Shown: positions 32,789 through 42,390 of the stretch, piece by piece | Position numbering within the stretch: position 1 is the stretch's first letter | Layout of the letters: each line of letters begins with the position of its first letter | Origin: Actinernus sp. WN-2022 | Lineage: Eukaryota; Cnidaria; Anthozoa; Actiniaria; Actinernidae | Assembly: GCA_030867875.1 (NCBI GenBank) | Contig: JAOWCC010001609.1 | Location: 1,098,288-1,162,287, forward strand | DNA length: 64,000 nt | Direction of reading: 5' to 3' | Position numbers and translations under genes: made by a program | The notes under the pieces: model-generated | What the model was told of the DNA's origin: nothing | Databases searched by the model: none | Seen by the model: only the letters and a program-made list of their open reading frames with translations

Positions 32789-33955
32789 ATCCACCCCAGA
32801 AAAGAATTACTCATCAAATGAAACTACAAATCTGTAGTAAGCCGCTTAAAGAGGATTTGTGTGTAAGTATTTGGGATTAATGCTAGACTCTCACCTAAGT
32901 TGGAAAAAACACATACATGAATTAGGAAAGAATGTATCAAGGGGTGTGGGTATTCTTTCTAAATTAAGACATTTTGTTACTAAGGAAATTCTAGTTCAGT
33001 TATATTATTCTCTTATTTATCCTTTTATAGCTTATAGTTTGTTAATTTTGGGAAATACTTATGATACAACAGTAAATCCTATTGTTATCTTAAAAAAAAA
33101 AAGCTCTGAGAATCATGACCTTTTCAAAGCAAGATCAACATTCTTGTCCTCTCTTCAAAAATTTAGAAATACTCAAATTTAAAGATCTAATTTTCCTACA
33201 GAATGCCCTTTTCATGTTCCAGTATCATTACAATATTTTACCTACAGCATTTAACAATTACTTTCAAACTTTATCATCTATTCACCTGATCAGATATATA
33301 ATTTGTCATTTCAGTTCACACCTATAATAAAATTATTCTTAAATGAAATATGGTACCACCCATCTGATTTGCCCTTTCTCTCTCTTTTCTTTTGTACGTA
33401 CTTAATTACCAAATGATTGATAAATTCCTGCGATTGTTTTAATATCTATTATTTCCACGACCATTTATTATTTATAATTGTATCATGTTAGTTACTCAGC
33501 TAGATTAGCTATGCTATTCTGAGTAACTTTTACCATCACTTCTTAGTCTAAAAAATACTATTGTACATGTAATTAAGTTCAGTTTTTAGTAATAAAGTCG
33601 AGTTGTTGTTGTTGTCTAAGTGGCCTTTGTTTCAAAAGTCGCACTGTAATTTTCTTGTTAGCCGCATGAATATCTCTTCATTTTTGTTGTTCTACTTGTA
33701 GGTTGGTAGGGGTGGTAGCCACTTGGTAGTATGACTTGTGGTGGTCCATCTGAATGTGTAACCGCAGCAACTGGCTACATAGATATATCTTACAGTCGTG
33801 GGGTATGCTGTAGTAGCCCCTTAATTGGCTTACTTGTTATATTTCAAGTGTTTTTACCTTAAAATTAACTTCTATTGGAGTAGGCGCTTCATCCGATTCA
33901 TTAATAACCATTTTCGACTGCAAATCACTCATTAAAATGAGTCTTAATACACCTT

Positions 33956-34095
33956 GGCCTGGTTGTTCAAAGGGTGGATAAATTTCTCCACCGGATAAAT
34001 CCTTATCCAGTGGATACATATTAACCAAGCTAGTCATCTCATCCATTCGATAAGGTTTTACCGGTAAAGGTATCCACCCTTTGAATAACCAGGCC
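33956..34095. mobile_element. 140-bp foldback MITE
   Basis: GGCCTGGTTGTTCAAAGGGTGG at the left is matched by CCACCCTTTGAATAACCAGGCC at the right, with a second inner pair around GGATAA. No target duplication is obvious. The stretch 33,616-33,955 has no gene that I can support. Confidence 0.7.
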
Positions 34096-34562
34096 CTGGA
34101 GTACAATGGAGAATTTAGTGGCTTTTAACTGATATTCTGAATGGTGGGGGTATTCTGCAAATGAGCCATTTAATAAAGTAGAAGTACATGTAGACTAGAG
34201 TCATTAAACACGAAGTTCCGGTATAAAGAGTAAGCCTCTCCTCTTTTCACGCCTTTGAAACTCGAAATTTGACATTTAAGTAATAGTCCAGCTAAGAACT
34301 AGGCAGTCCAACGGCAAGGAATGTAGAAAGGTGCTAATTTTCTATTCTTCTTTCTCGTAATTTCATTGGTTGATACTCATAAATTCAATAGAAACCCATC
34401 GAAATAACGCAATTTTGGCTCCACTACACAACAACATCACAAAGGAAAACTCGTGTTTTATTGTGGTCATTTCGCCAGCGCCCGCAGTGGTAAAACTACT
34501 GCTACAAATAGCTACCGCTGCCAATATTGCTGAGCCAGACACGAAAACCAGTTAAAACCCTG
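34096..34562. other. Unassigned
   Basis: No supported gene or repeat; only short open frames. Confidence 0.35.
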
Positions 34563-35200
34563 AAAATGCAGTCTGTCTTTTTTTATTGTTCTGTCAACGA
34601 CAGAAGTTGATCAGTTCAGACCTTTGCCGCTGACAATGTGGGTTGGAGACGCGTGATTGAGCGATAAAGCAGACATTCTCGTTCCCAGTGCCTCCTCAAC
34701 TAACTGAAAAAATTGCTGTCTCGGTAGAGTTATTGATCAGCAAACATTCGGTTGGCCATATGCATCAAAGGCAACGTACCATAGCTACACGAGTGTGTGT
34801 TGTCAGTTTCGTCCGGCTAGATCGCAGGCAAAGAAAAACTTTATCTCTTGACTTTTGAATAAAATCGTTCTTCTGTTCAGTCATATTTTTAAACACACAA
34901 CTTCTACTACGACAAAATACTCGTCATGCCGGAGAATCGGTTTATACTGGAAAATATTTTTTTCGTAAAACCGGAACAACGTTATGCACAGCAAATGTTT
35001 ATTTTTCTTCATCGCGCAGCCGATTTGGTTAGCCAATCAAATTAGAGCCTTACCTGTGTCTTACCAGAGCCTCCAATTTTTCAGTTAGTTGATGAGGCAC
35101 TGGGAACGAGAATGTAAAGCAGGAGGCATGTGCATGAAACGTTATATATTTATTTAACGGTGTTTACATCACAATTTTGGTGAACAGATTACGAGTAAGC
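34563..35200 (+). repeat. Short dispersed repeat interrupted by a MITE (partner at 36,790-36,990)
   Basis: GTTGATCAGTTCAGACCTTTG, GAGCGATAAA and then GAGGCATG...TTTATTTAACGGTGTTTACATCACA match 36,790-36,990 in the same order. Here the two halves are separated by the element at 34,674-35,114. Confidence 0.55.
34674..35114. mobile_element. 441-bp MITE, CATTCTCG ends, about 9-bp target duplication
   Basis: Ends CATTCTCGTTCCCAGTGCC and its complement, with about 40 bp of inverted repeat. Flanks are TAAAGCAGA (34,665-34,673) and TAAAGCAGG (35,115-35,123), eight identical bases plus one mismatch. The partner copy at 36,790-36,990 serves as an empty site. The TIR start equals that of the 84-bp element at 241-324. 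Confidence 0.8.
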
Positions 35201-35639
35201 GAGTAATAACTGCGTCGACCGGCAATGTTTGGCGCGGTCGTAGACTAGAACGAGACATGTCTAAAAGGTCAAGACATGCGGACGGCAATCGGATGTGAGC
35301 TATATATATACCGTAGAGTTCCTAAAGTAGTGAGGGTTGTTACTTTAATTTTTTGCAGCCCTGACGAGACGTTACTTTCGAGGGATCGTTACTTTCGAGG
35401 GGTAAATTTCAGGTCCAATGCGATAACGTCTCGCAAACTACTGACTCTGACTCTTGTTATGTTCTGAGAGATATAGAGGTCTCGCAAGTCGCATTACGAG
35501 CTTTTGAACATTTAATTAAGTGTAAAAAAAATATTAATTGCTTGGCTGCATATATAATGGTACTAAAATGAAACCGACACCAACTTAGGTATAGGGTCGC
35601 TACTTTCGAGGAGTCGCTACTTTCGGGATTGTACGGTAA

Positions 35640-36620
35640 CATCGGTACAGCCGTCCGATTGAATGGCGTTCCCCTAAGATAACACATGTAGCCCGGAAAT
35701 ACAAAGACGGAACGCACTGAGAACACAGGTAACCCGGAACAACCAAGCCGATAACACAATTTGTATTATATTATTGTTAATTAACCTCCAGCACAAAGAA
35801 AACACAATGGTTTCGTTCGCAATTAGGAGCCGTTAGTCCAGCTAGCTTTTCAATGTGGGGAACTGACGTCGTCACAAAAGGCAAGATTTGAGCCGTCTGA
35901 GCGGATAGACGCGTCACATAGAAAAATTAAATAGCACAATTTATTTAATTGAAATTCATCTTTGCATATATATTAACTAAGTTGATTTGAGGATTTAGTT
36001 CCCCTGCGTGCAGCTTCTTGTTACTCTGGCGCAGCTACGTGATGCGACTGTCCATGCATACTTTCGTATCTGATTGTCCATTTAATCCAATTTGACTGGT
36101 TGTGCGTGTGTACTAACAGTGATTTGACTGTATGCATACTAATAACGATGTGGACACAGGTAGCCCGAAAATACAAATGGATGGTACCTCAGAAAACACA
36201 GGTAACCCGACATAACTAACCAAGGGTACCCTAGAATAACACAGGTAGCCCGGAAACACAATGAGGGTACCACACTGATAAGTATAGGTATCATATACTC
36301 GTGTACTTAGAGTACAGTACAATGTGGGTTTAATTGCACTAGTGCAATTAAGGATTAATTGCAATGCTCTCAGCCAATCAGAATCGAGAAATTTTGTTGT
36401 GTATATGATTACAAAGGCAACCTGAAACAACTATAAAGACGATAAAACTATTATTTGTATTATAATTTTTTAAATTAATTATGAACAATTATGCACTCGT
36501 GTTCACTCGTGTTCTGTGGAGTTCTAGATCAGATTTTAGATCAGAGTAACAATATTTGAATCCGATCATTTTTGAGCTACCTGTGTTATCCTAGGGTAAC
36601 CCGGCTTATTTGAAGTCACT
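35640..36620. repeat. Degenerate repeats of ACACAGGTA(A/G)CCCGGAA
   Basis: The word ACACAGGTAGCCCGGAAA(C/T)ACAA with variants occurs near 35,683, 35,723, 36,154, 36,196 and 36,238 in one orientation and near 36,578-36,608 in the other (CTACCTGTGTTATCCTAGGGTAACCCGG). Intervals are irregular. The region otherwise has no supported gene. Confidence 0.5.
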
Positions 36621-37418
36621 CGTGTTCTACATGGCTACATGTGTTGACTCGGTTTTGCTCATGTTCTGACTCGTGTGGAATTTTAGATGAGATCGACTGT
36701 ATGTGCGTACTTTCGCATCTGATTGTGTGTTTGCAATGTGCCAAACACGCAGGTGTATGAGCACATCCGCGTTAAAAAAGATACGCCGGAGTTCAAGCTG
36801 CGTGCAGCTTCTTGTTTTTATTAATGTTCAGTCCTGTAAAAAAATTGATCAGTTCTGACCTTTGTCGCTATCAGTGTGGGACGGAGATGCTGTGATCGAG
36901 CGATAAAACACGAGGCATGCATGCGCATTAAATTTATAGATTTCTTTTACACTGTTTACATCACATAATATTACCGTATAATTACCACTGTGAGAATGTG
37001 AAATGAGCAACACGTGAGACTTGGAGGCGCTACAGTTCTTTTTAACTAATTTTTAATCTTCTGATTCTTGTGAAGGAATGTTATAGACCCAAAAATACAC
37101 GAACAACGTAATACATTTATCTGCGCTGTCCGAACAGAACTAAAAACGTAAGCGAAATACAATCTCAGTTTAGGTATAAAAGGTATCGAATTATAATCTC
37201 ACGTTAGATTCCGTCAGGCGTGCTCAGATAACAAAGGTCAAAGCTCTCAGACAAGACGAGACAAGGAGATATCGATCAATGAGTCCTTGTGAGAAATCAT
37301 GTATAAATTAAGCCTAGTTAAATTGATATATAAGATATACAAATAATTAGTACCATTACTATAGATCACATAATAACTATAAGCCTCTTAAATAATCGTA
37401 GAAAAACAAATACACTTA

Positions 37419-38795
37419 ATAGGCCTTTTGCATCAATTGATCACGTGACGATTTTCCCATAGCAACGCTTTGTGTGGAGGGCAAGCCATTCTAACTTTCC
37501 TTGACAACAGAGAGAGCGTGGGAGACGCGAACGTGAAACCTCAATACTAAAAGTTCTGCCGGTTCCTTTGTTATTTGTTTTCAGCTCAAATTTATCATAA
37601 CTGTTTAGCTTTAAATCTTAAAGTTCAGTGTTAGAGGATTTTAAGAGCCGTAAGACGATCAGAAATAGCTTTCTGAAGCCAAAACCGAACCGGACTCTGC
37701 GAGTACTCGCAACATGAGACAACAGCTGGCGCCGGTAAGAAGCTGACTTCGGGAATGTACTTTTCTTCCACGCTTTAAATCGTCTTTATGTTCTAGAAAA
37801 AATATGTGACGACAGGAGAATGATGTATCTGAACGCGTTACAGGCTACAGAGATATTATAAACTGATGTACGAATAACAACCTGATATTATAGGTTGTTG
37901 AGTAGCTGGTTTTCCTATGTGACAGGTTCTCTTTTTTTTTTTAAATCACCAGCAACACTAGAGTCTGTAATCTTGAAATAAAGCCCCTCGTTACTTCGTA
38001 TTTTGGTGATCCACTGAGACCTCAATCCCATGTCTTTACCGGGGAATTTTTGTGATGAAAGGAAAGTCCATCGTTATAGCGTGAATCACCACTGCATATT
38101 TGTGGCACACAACAGTGGTAGCGCGTTCCAGTTTATACAACACCAGCGTCTCCTAGCATCTCCTCGGCTATGGTAGAGTATTAAGCGTAGTCCACACGAG
38201 CAAGTTTTCCTTGACAAGTTTTCCCTTGACAAGTTATATTTGCTCGTGTAGACGACGAAAAATGGCAAGTTTTGCCTTGACAAGTCTCTTGTTGAAGAAC
38301 TGGCGTGCCAGTTATTGAACAAGGCAACTTGTCAAGGAAAACTTGTCAAGGAAAACGTGCTCGTGTGGACTACGCATTTAATAGATACATCTCCTGTCAT
38401 CAGATAATTTTTCTAGAACATAAAAACGATTTAAAGCGAGGAAGAAAAGTACATTCCCGAAGTCAGCTCAGTTCTTACCGTCTGTTGAGGCCGCCATCAT
38501 GTTGCGAGTATTCGCAGAGTCCGGTTCGGTTTTGGCTTCAGAAAGCTATTTCTGATCGTCTTACGGCTCTTAAAATCCTCTAACACTGAACTTTACGATT
38601 TAAAGCTAAATAGTTATGATAAATTTGAGCTGAAAACAAATAACAAAGGAACCGGCAGAACTTTTAGTATTGAGGTTTCGCGTTCGCGTCTCCCACGCTC
38701 TCTCTGTTGTCAAGGAAAGTTAGAATGGCTTGCCCTCCACACAAGGCGTTGCTATGGGAAAATCGTCACGTGATCAATTGATGCAAAAGGCCTAT
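37419..38795. mobile_element. 1.4-kb palindromic element with about 420-bp arms
   Basis: From ATAGGCCTTTTGCATCAATTG the sequence returns as its complement from about 38,380 to 38,795, with only scattered mismatches over about 420 bp. TA stands on both sides (37,417-37,418 and 38,796-38,797). The centre carries a second, nested hairpin at 38,187-38,375. No protein domain. A transcript through it would form a very long duplex. Confidence 0.8.
38187..38375. mobile_element. Nested hairpin element in the palindrome centre
   Basis: GCGTAGTCCACACGAGCAAG at the left and its complement at the right, each followed by two to three copies of TTTTCCTTGACAAG. Flanks are TATTAA and TTTAATA. It lies inside the 1.4-kb palindrome and so is younger than it. 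Confidence 0.65.
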
Positions 38796-38958
38796 TAGTG
38801 AACACTCTCCATGATATGGACTTTGATGCATTATCTGTTCAATGCACTCCTCGTTTTAAGAAATATTATATATTTTATTAGCTTGTATTCCGTGTCTGCT
38901 TGAGCTTACATAAATACAGACCCGGACATTGCTGCGGACGTACGGAGAACTCTCGCAC

Positions 38959-39231
38959 ATGTACAGCTGTGAGGGTACATGTATGTGTTTGGGTAAGGTC
39001 GCAGCTGCTCGGAACATATTTCTTGATTGGATAACCAAAACAATAGATGTTATTGTTTGCTTCGTTCTATTAATCTTTGTTCTATTGTTTGTCGGTGAAG
39101 GTAGTAGCAAATTGGAGCAAATCTTACGAGCGCTGCGAGGCGACCCATGTGTTTCTGTGTCTGTAGCTGTTGCTGCCTGGGTCGATGTTTGTGTTTGTAT
39201 TTGCAGTCAATTAGTATTTGTACTATCCTAG
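38959..39231 (+). CDS. Possible 90-residue single-pass membrane protein
   Basis: From the first ATG the frame encodes about 90 residues with a strong hydrophobic segment (VIVCFVLLIFVLLFVG) after a short Cys-containing N-terminus. It could be a small membrane protein at the left edge of the virus-like island, which encodes several such proteins. No family is recognised and a chance frame cannot be excluded. Confidence 0.25.
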   Translation: MYSCEGTCMCLGKVAAARNIFLDWITKTIDVIVCFVLLIFVLLFVGEGSSKLEQILRALRGDPCVSVSVAVAAWVDVCVCICSQLVFVLS

Positions 39232-39408
39232 ATTAGAGATAATATAACTGTATTTACATCATCACAAGTACCCCTGTTTGATATACACTCACATAGATAC
39301 ATACTCATGTTTGCGTACCCGTACTTCAGGGGGTTGGCGTTTGTATTTATTTGTAGTTCGTACTATGTTTCCATAATGTTACATATTGTATGTATGTGTA
39401 TACATATA

Positions 39409-39660
39409 GTAGTATAGCCGGGGTCAAAATGATACCACCTAATATTTTTCCACTCGAACAGTTTGTTTGCCCCCTCCCCACCATCTTTTTTTGGACCCTG
39501 TCGAAATTATGGTACCCAATCCCAACTTATTATCTAACGAATACCTTAGATGACCATAATTTCGACAAAGTCCAAAGAAGATATTGGGGTCGGGGGCCAA
39601 CAAACGGTTCTTCGGTGGAAAAATATTAGGCGGTATCATTTTTGACCCCGGCTATACTAC
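39409..39660. mobile_element. 252-bp TA-flanked MITE at the left edge of the virus-like island
   Basis: GTAGTATAGCCGGGGTCAAAA and its complement close the element, with TA at 39,407-39,408 and 39,661-39,662. Inverted similarity continues for about 100 bp (ATTTTTCCACTCG... and CATAATTTCGAC). It sits immediately upstream of the zinc-binding gene and could have separated that gene from its promoter. Confidence 0.75.
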
Positions 39661-39724
39661 TAGGGGTTACGACGTAGATAGAAAATTTCGATTTAGAGAA
39701 TGGAATGTATATGGTATATATCGA

Positions 39725-40000
39725 ATGATGGAGAAAGGCACTTGTAGCTGGTTGATGTTTGGGAAGGATACGAGGTGTGTAAGGAGTCTGGGTCGTTCGA
39801 AGACAGAGTACTGCGCCCAGCATAATTTCCAGATACGAGGTGGGAGCACATCACTCACTCCATGTTCGAAGTGTGGTGGTGGCTGTCTTACGAGTTACGG
39901 TCTTCGCTCGAAGTGCGGACAAACACAGCGCCATCGCCTCCATGCTTTACAACGCCGCACTAAGGAGCGCTTTGCAAAGGTGTTAGCTGACTATGGCTAA
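39725..40000 (+). CDS. Small Cys-rich zinc-binding protein
   Basis: A 91-residue basic protein with two clusters. Residues about 5-30 give C-x10-C...YCAQH, a C3H-like knuckle seen in many large-virus and transposon proteins. Residues about 44-64 give PCSKCGGGC...SKCG. It is likely to bind zinc and perhaps nucleic acid; no enzymatic role is evident. The start is one of two adjacent ATGs at 39,725 and 39,728; the frame is open upstream into the neighbouring MITE, so an earlier start was possibly lost. Its stop overlaps the ATG of the F-box/ankyrin gene by 8 bp (ATGGCTAA), a compact, virus-like arrangement. Confidence 0.55.
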   Translation: MMEKGTCSWLMFGKDTRCVRSLGRSKTEYCAQHNFQIRGGSTSLTPCSKCGGGCLTSYGLRSKCGQTQRHRLHALQRRTKERFAKVLADYG

Positions 40001-40825
40001 TATATTAGACCTCCCTCTAGAAATCTTGTCTAAGATCGTAGAGTACGCAGGCCCTACATCATTCGCAAGCATTGCTTCGACTTCGAAACGTTTTGGCGAA
40101 GCGGCATCTCCAGCACGTTACAAAAAGGTAGACCAAACGTTTCGCAGACGAGTCCTCCTATCCGGTTTCAGAGCCGTTTGTGACGATAACAAGCGAGACG
40201 ATTTGGTTAGGATTTTCGGTATTTCCACCAAGGACGCACGGAAGAACTATGCACTACGCTTTGCTTGCGAACATGGTCATCTCGACGTCGCTAAGTGGCT
40301 CGCCAAGCATTTCCAGCTCACTTTAGAGGATGTGCCTGCATAAATGGTTATCTTAACGTTGCTGAATGGCTCGCTGAGCACTTTCAGCTTACTACGAAGG
40401 ATGCACGTGCCTATGATAACTATGCGCTGCGTTATGCTTGTCGTAATGGCCACCTCGCCATCGCTAAGTGGCTCGCTGAGCATTTCCAGCTCACCATAGC
40501 GGATGCACGTGCATGTTTCAACTATGCGCCATGTTTTGCCTGCGAAAATGGCCATCTCGACGTTGCTAAGTGGCTTGCGAAGCACTTCGGCCTAACCATC
40601 CAGGACGCACGCACTATCGATAACCAAGCACTACGCTTTGCCTGCGAAAATGGTCATCTTGATATCGCTAAGTGGCTCATCGACGACTTCAACATAACCG
40701 TCAAGGACATACCAGTACCGACTCTTATGGCTACCAATTTTGCATTACTCAGTGGCTCGAAAAGCACTTCCGGGTCACCACTGTGTACGAATCTTAGTCG
40801 AAAAATAAAAGAGATAAACCTCTAG
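39993..40825 (+). pseudogene. F-box / ankyrin-like repeat protein, frameshifted
   Basis: Residues 1-40 are an F-box (LPLEILSKIVEYAGPTSFAS), which would recruit a Skp1-cullin ubiquitin ligase. They are followed by about five 33-residue ankyrin-like repeats of the type common in large DNA viruses and amoebae (ALRFACE.GHLDVAKWLAKHFQLT). A deletion near 40,335 shifts the frame inside the second repeat and introduces TAA at 40,341; a second shift near 40,740 separates the last half-repeat, whose own stop is at 40,797. Poxvirus-type F-box/ankyrin proteins steer host proteins to degradation; a similar host-directed role here is an inference. It is the second gene from the left edge and converges on the interrupted structural gene. 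Confidence 0.75.
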
Positions 40826-41160
40826 AGATCGAAAGGAGAAGGAAGGAAAAAGGTGAAAGTGGTCTCTAGAGTGTTTTTTAAATATATTTTTCTTGAGCTT
40901 CGATGCCTGCAAGCGTCTCACACACTTTTTGCAGTCGAAAGTTCTCTCCAGAGAGCTGGGGATAAATCTGCGGTGCTGTCGGAATGGTTTGAATTAAGTC
41001 GCTTGCCATTATATTATAGCTTTGCTATGTATATAACTTACTCAATCTTCAATACGTAGCGTATGGGGCTATGATGTTGCCTTTCTCGTCGCGAACTGTC
41101 AGTTGAAGGCTGCTTCGCATTGTCCCTAGATAGAGCTTGGACGGTTAGGGGGAGTAGTGA

Positions 41161-41200
41161 AGCTATAGCAAAGCTATAGCAAAGCTATAGCAAAGCTATA
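41161..41200 (+). repeat. 11-bp minisatellite, left block
   Basis: GCTATAGCAAA repeated about 3.5 times, continued in the same orientation at 41,759-41,801 on the far side of the inserted element. The unit is not a multiple of three and breaks the minus-strand structural gene. Confidence 0.85.
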
Positions 41201-41758
41201 GATCCTTTGCATGTGACGTCATCAAAATTCTAAAATCTAAACTATGAGATATATGAAGCTGTTCTTTTAATATGATTTAGATATCGGTATTCTCAGTATT
41301 CTTCGAAAAATTGACATCGATACGGTGATTTGTTTTTGAGTTACATTACTTTGAATTTTGTGACAGCCCAGGTCAGCGTGTTTCCTAAATGTCAAGGAAA
41401 TCTATATATTTCGACCAATTTCAAATTTTAGACTTGATAAACCTTTAAAAGTGATATCAAAAGTGTTTTGAAGTGAATGCTAATCATATTGATGGGGAAA
41501 ACAGCTTTATTTGTAGAGTACGTTTTTGGCCGCCATCTTGGTGTACTAAAGCTGTACACCAACATGGCCGCCGCATACTAATTACACTAAATTGTTCGAA
41601 TATTATTTGGCCGACAGCTCGGTTACGAAGTACTCTATTGCTCCAAAATTTCGGTCATTTCTATATTTTTACCTGCTCTATACACAGCATTAAAAATATT
41701 TTACTAATATAAGTTTTTTCTTGAGGCAATTTGTTTTGTGACGTCAATGCAAACGATC
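41201..41758. mobile_element. 558-bp MITE inserted in the 11-bp minisatellite
   Basis: The left end GATCCTTTGCATGTGACGTCA matches the complement of the right end (GATCGTTTGCATTGACGTCA). The same tandem repeat lies on both sides, so the exact target duplication cannot be separated from the repeat. The interior has a hairpin around CCGCCATCTTGGTGTAC / GTACACCAACATGGCCG (41,530-41,576). Confidence 0.75.
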
Positions 41759-41801
41759 AATAGCAAAGCTATAGCAAAGCTATAGCAAAGCTATAGCAAA
41801 G
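41759..41801 (+). repeat. 11-bp minisatellite, right block
   Basis: About four GCTATAGCAAA units in the same orientation as the left block. Confidence 0.85.
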
Positions 41802-42390
41802 ATATATGTTGTTTTTGCAAACCTTTCGCCTCGGATCTCTAAGCTAGCTAGGACTTTCGATGGCTTTCCCTCGAGAAGTGAGAAGCTAGAATCCACCACA
41901 TCGCAGTGGACATACACTGTGTGGATATCTTGGAGCCATATTTTATGATTACCCACTTGGATCGTCATATCATCCATCCCATGTTTATTTCCTTTGACAC
42001 CCAACAGTGTGCAGAGATTTCTGCTAAATTGAATCGGTTTCTTGACTTCTAGGATCCAAACCCTTGTTGGTAAGGTTTTCACGAATTTTATGATGCCAGC
42101 ATCGATTGCGGGTTTTAAGTATGTTTGAATGCTTGCCATATCATGATGCCCTGTAGCGATACTGTTTGGAAACCCCACACCGTTGGTATCCCACCAGAAC
42201 GAAGCTATCTTTTCTAGGTTCTACCAACTGTTCTCGAGCGTAGCCTCGATTAGTGAAATATGTCGGATTTCGAGGGGTTGATCAAAGTAGATCGTCTGGT
42301 CAGCTGCGGTACAGGTGACGTTGAGCAAAACCATTTTGTATATTGAAGGTATCAACTGTATGTATACATACGAAAGCATACTTCAATACG

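Larger units (their letters stand above)
31019..33615 (+). pseudogene. Decayed non-LTR retrotransposon (reverse transcriptase to 3' end)
   Basis: Translation of separate frames gives reverse-transcriptase blocks in the correct order: NYRPISLLSIFNKILERL near 31,160; QQFGFRSNHST near 31,240; FIDLCEAFDTVDHNILL near 31,340; a GVP.GSVLGP-like block near 32,260; FADDTN near 32,350; and YLGLMLDSHLSWKKHI near 32,862. The element ends in AATAAAGTCGAG plus (TTG)n at about 33,612. It is 5'-truncated, frameshifted several times and interrupted by two inserted elements (31,460-32,201 and 32,507-32,788). Confidence 0.8.
41049..42334 (-). pseudogene. Putative minor structural protein, stop codon and split by insertion
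   Basis: The minus-strand gene starts with ATG at 42,332-42,334. The first 37 codons end in an in-frame TAG (42,221-42,223); the same frame then runs to about 41,805 (blocks SIATGHHDMASIQTYL, RVWILEVKKPIQFSRNLC, SFSLLEGKPSK), where it enters an 11-bp tandem repeat. The C-terminus (LQLTVRDEKGNIIAPYATY, stop at 41,049-41,051) lies beyond the inserted element at 41,201-41,758. The beta-rich composition, the 'tick-up a small peptide basis, then a long beta C-terminus' look and its place beside capsid genes suggest a minor capsid or penton-like role, but this is not proven. It is divergent from the large structural gene at 42,391. Confidence 0.5.
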
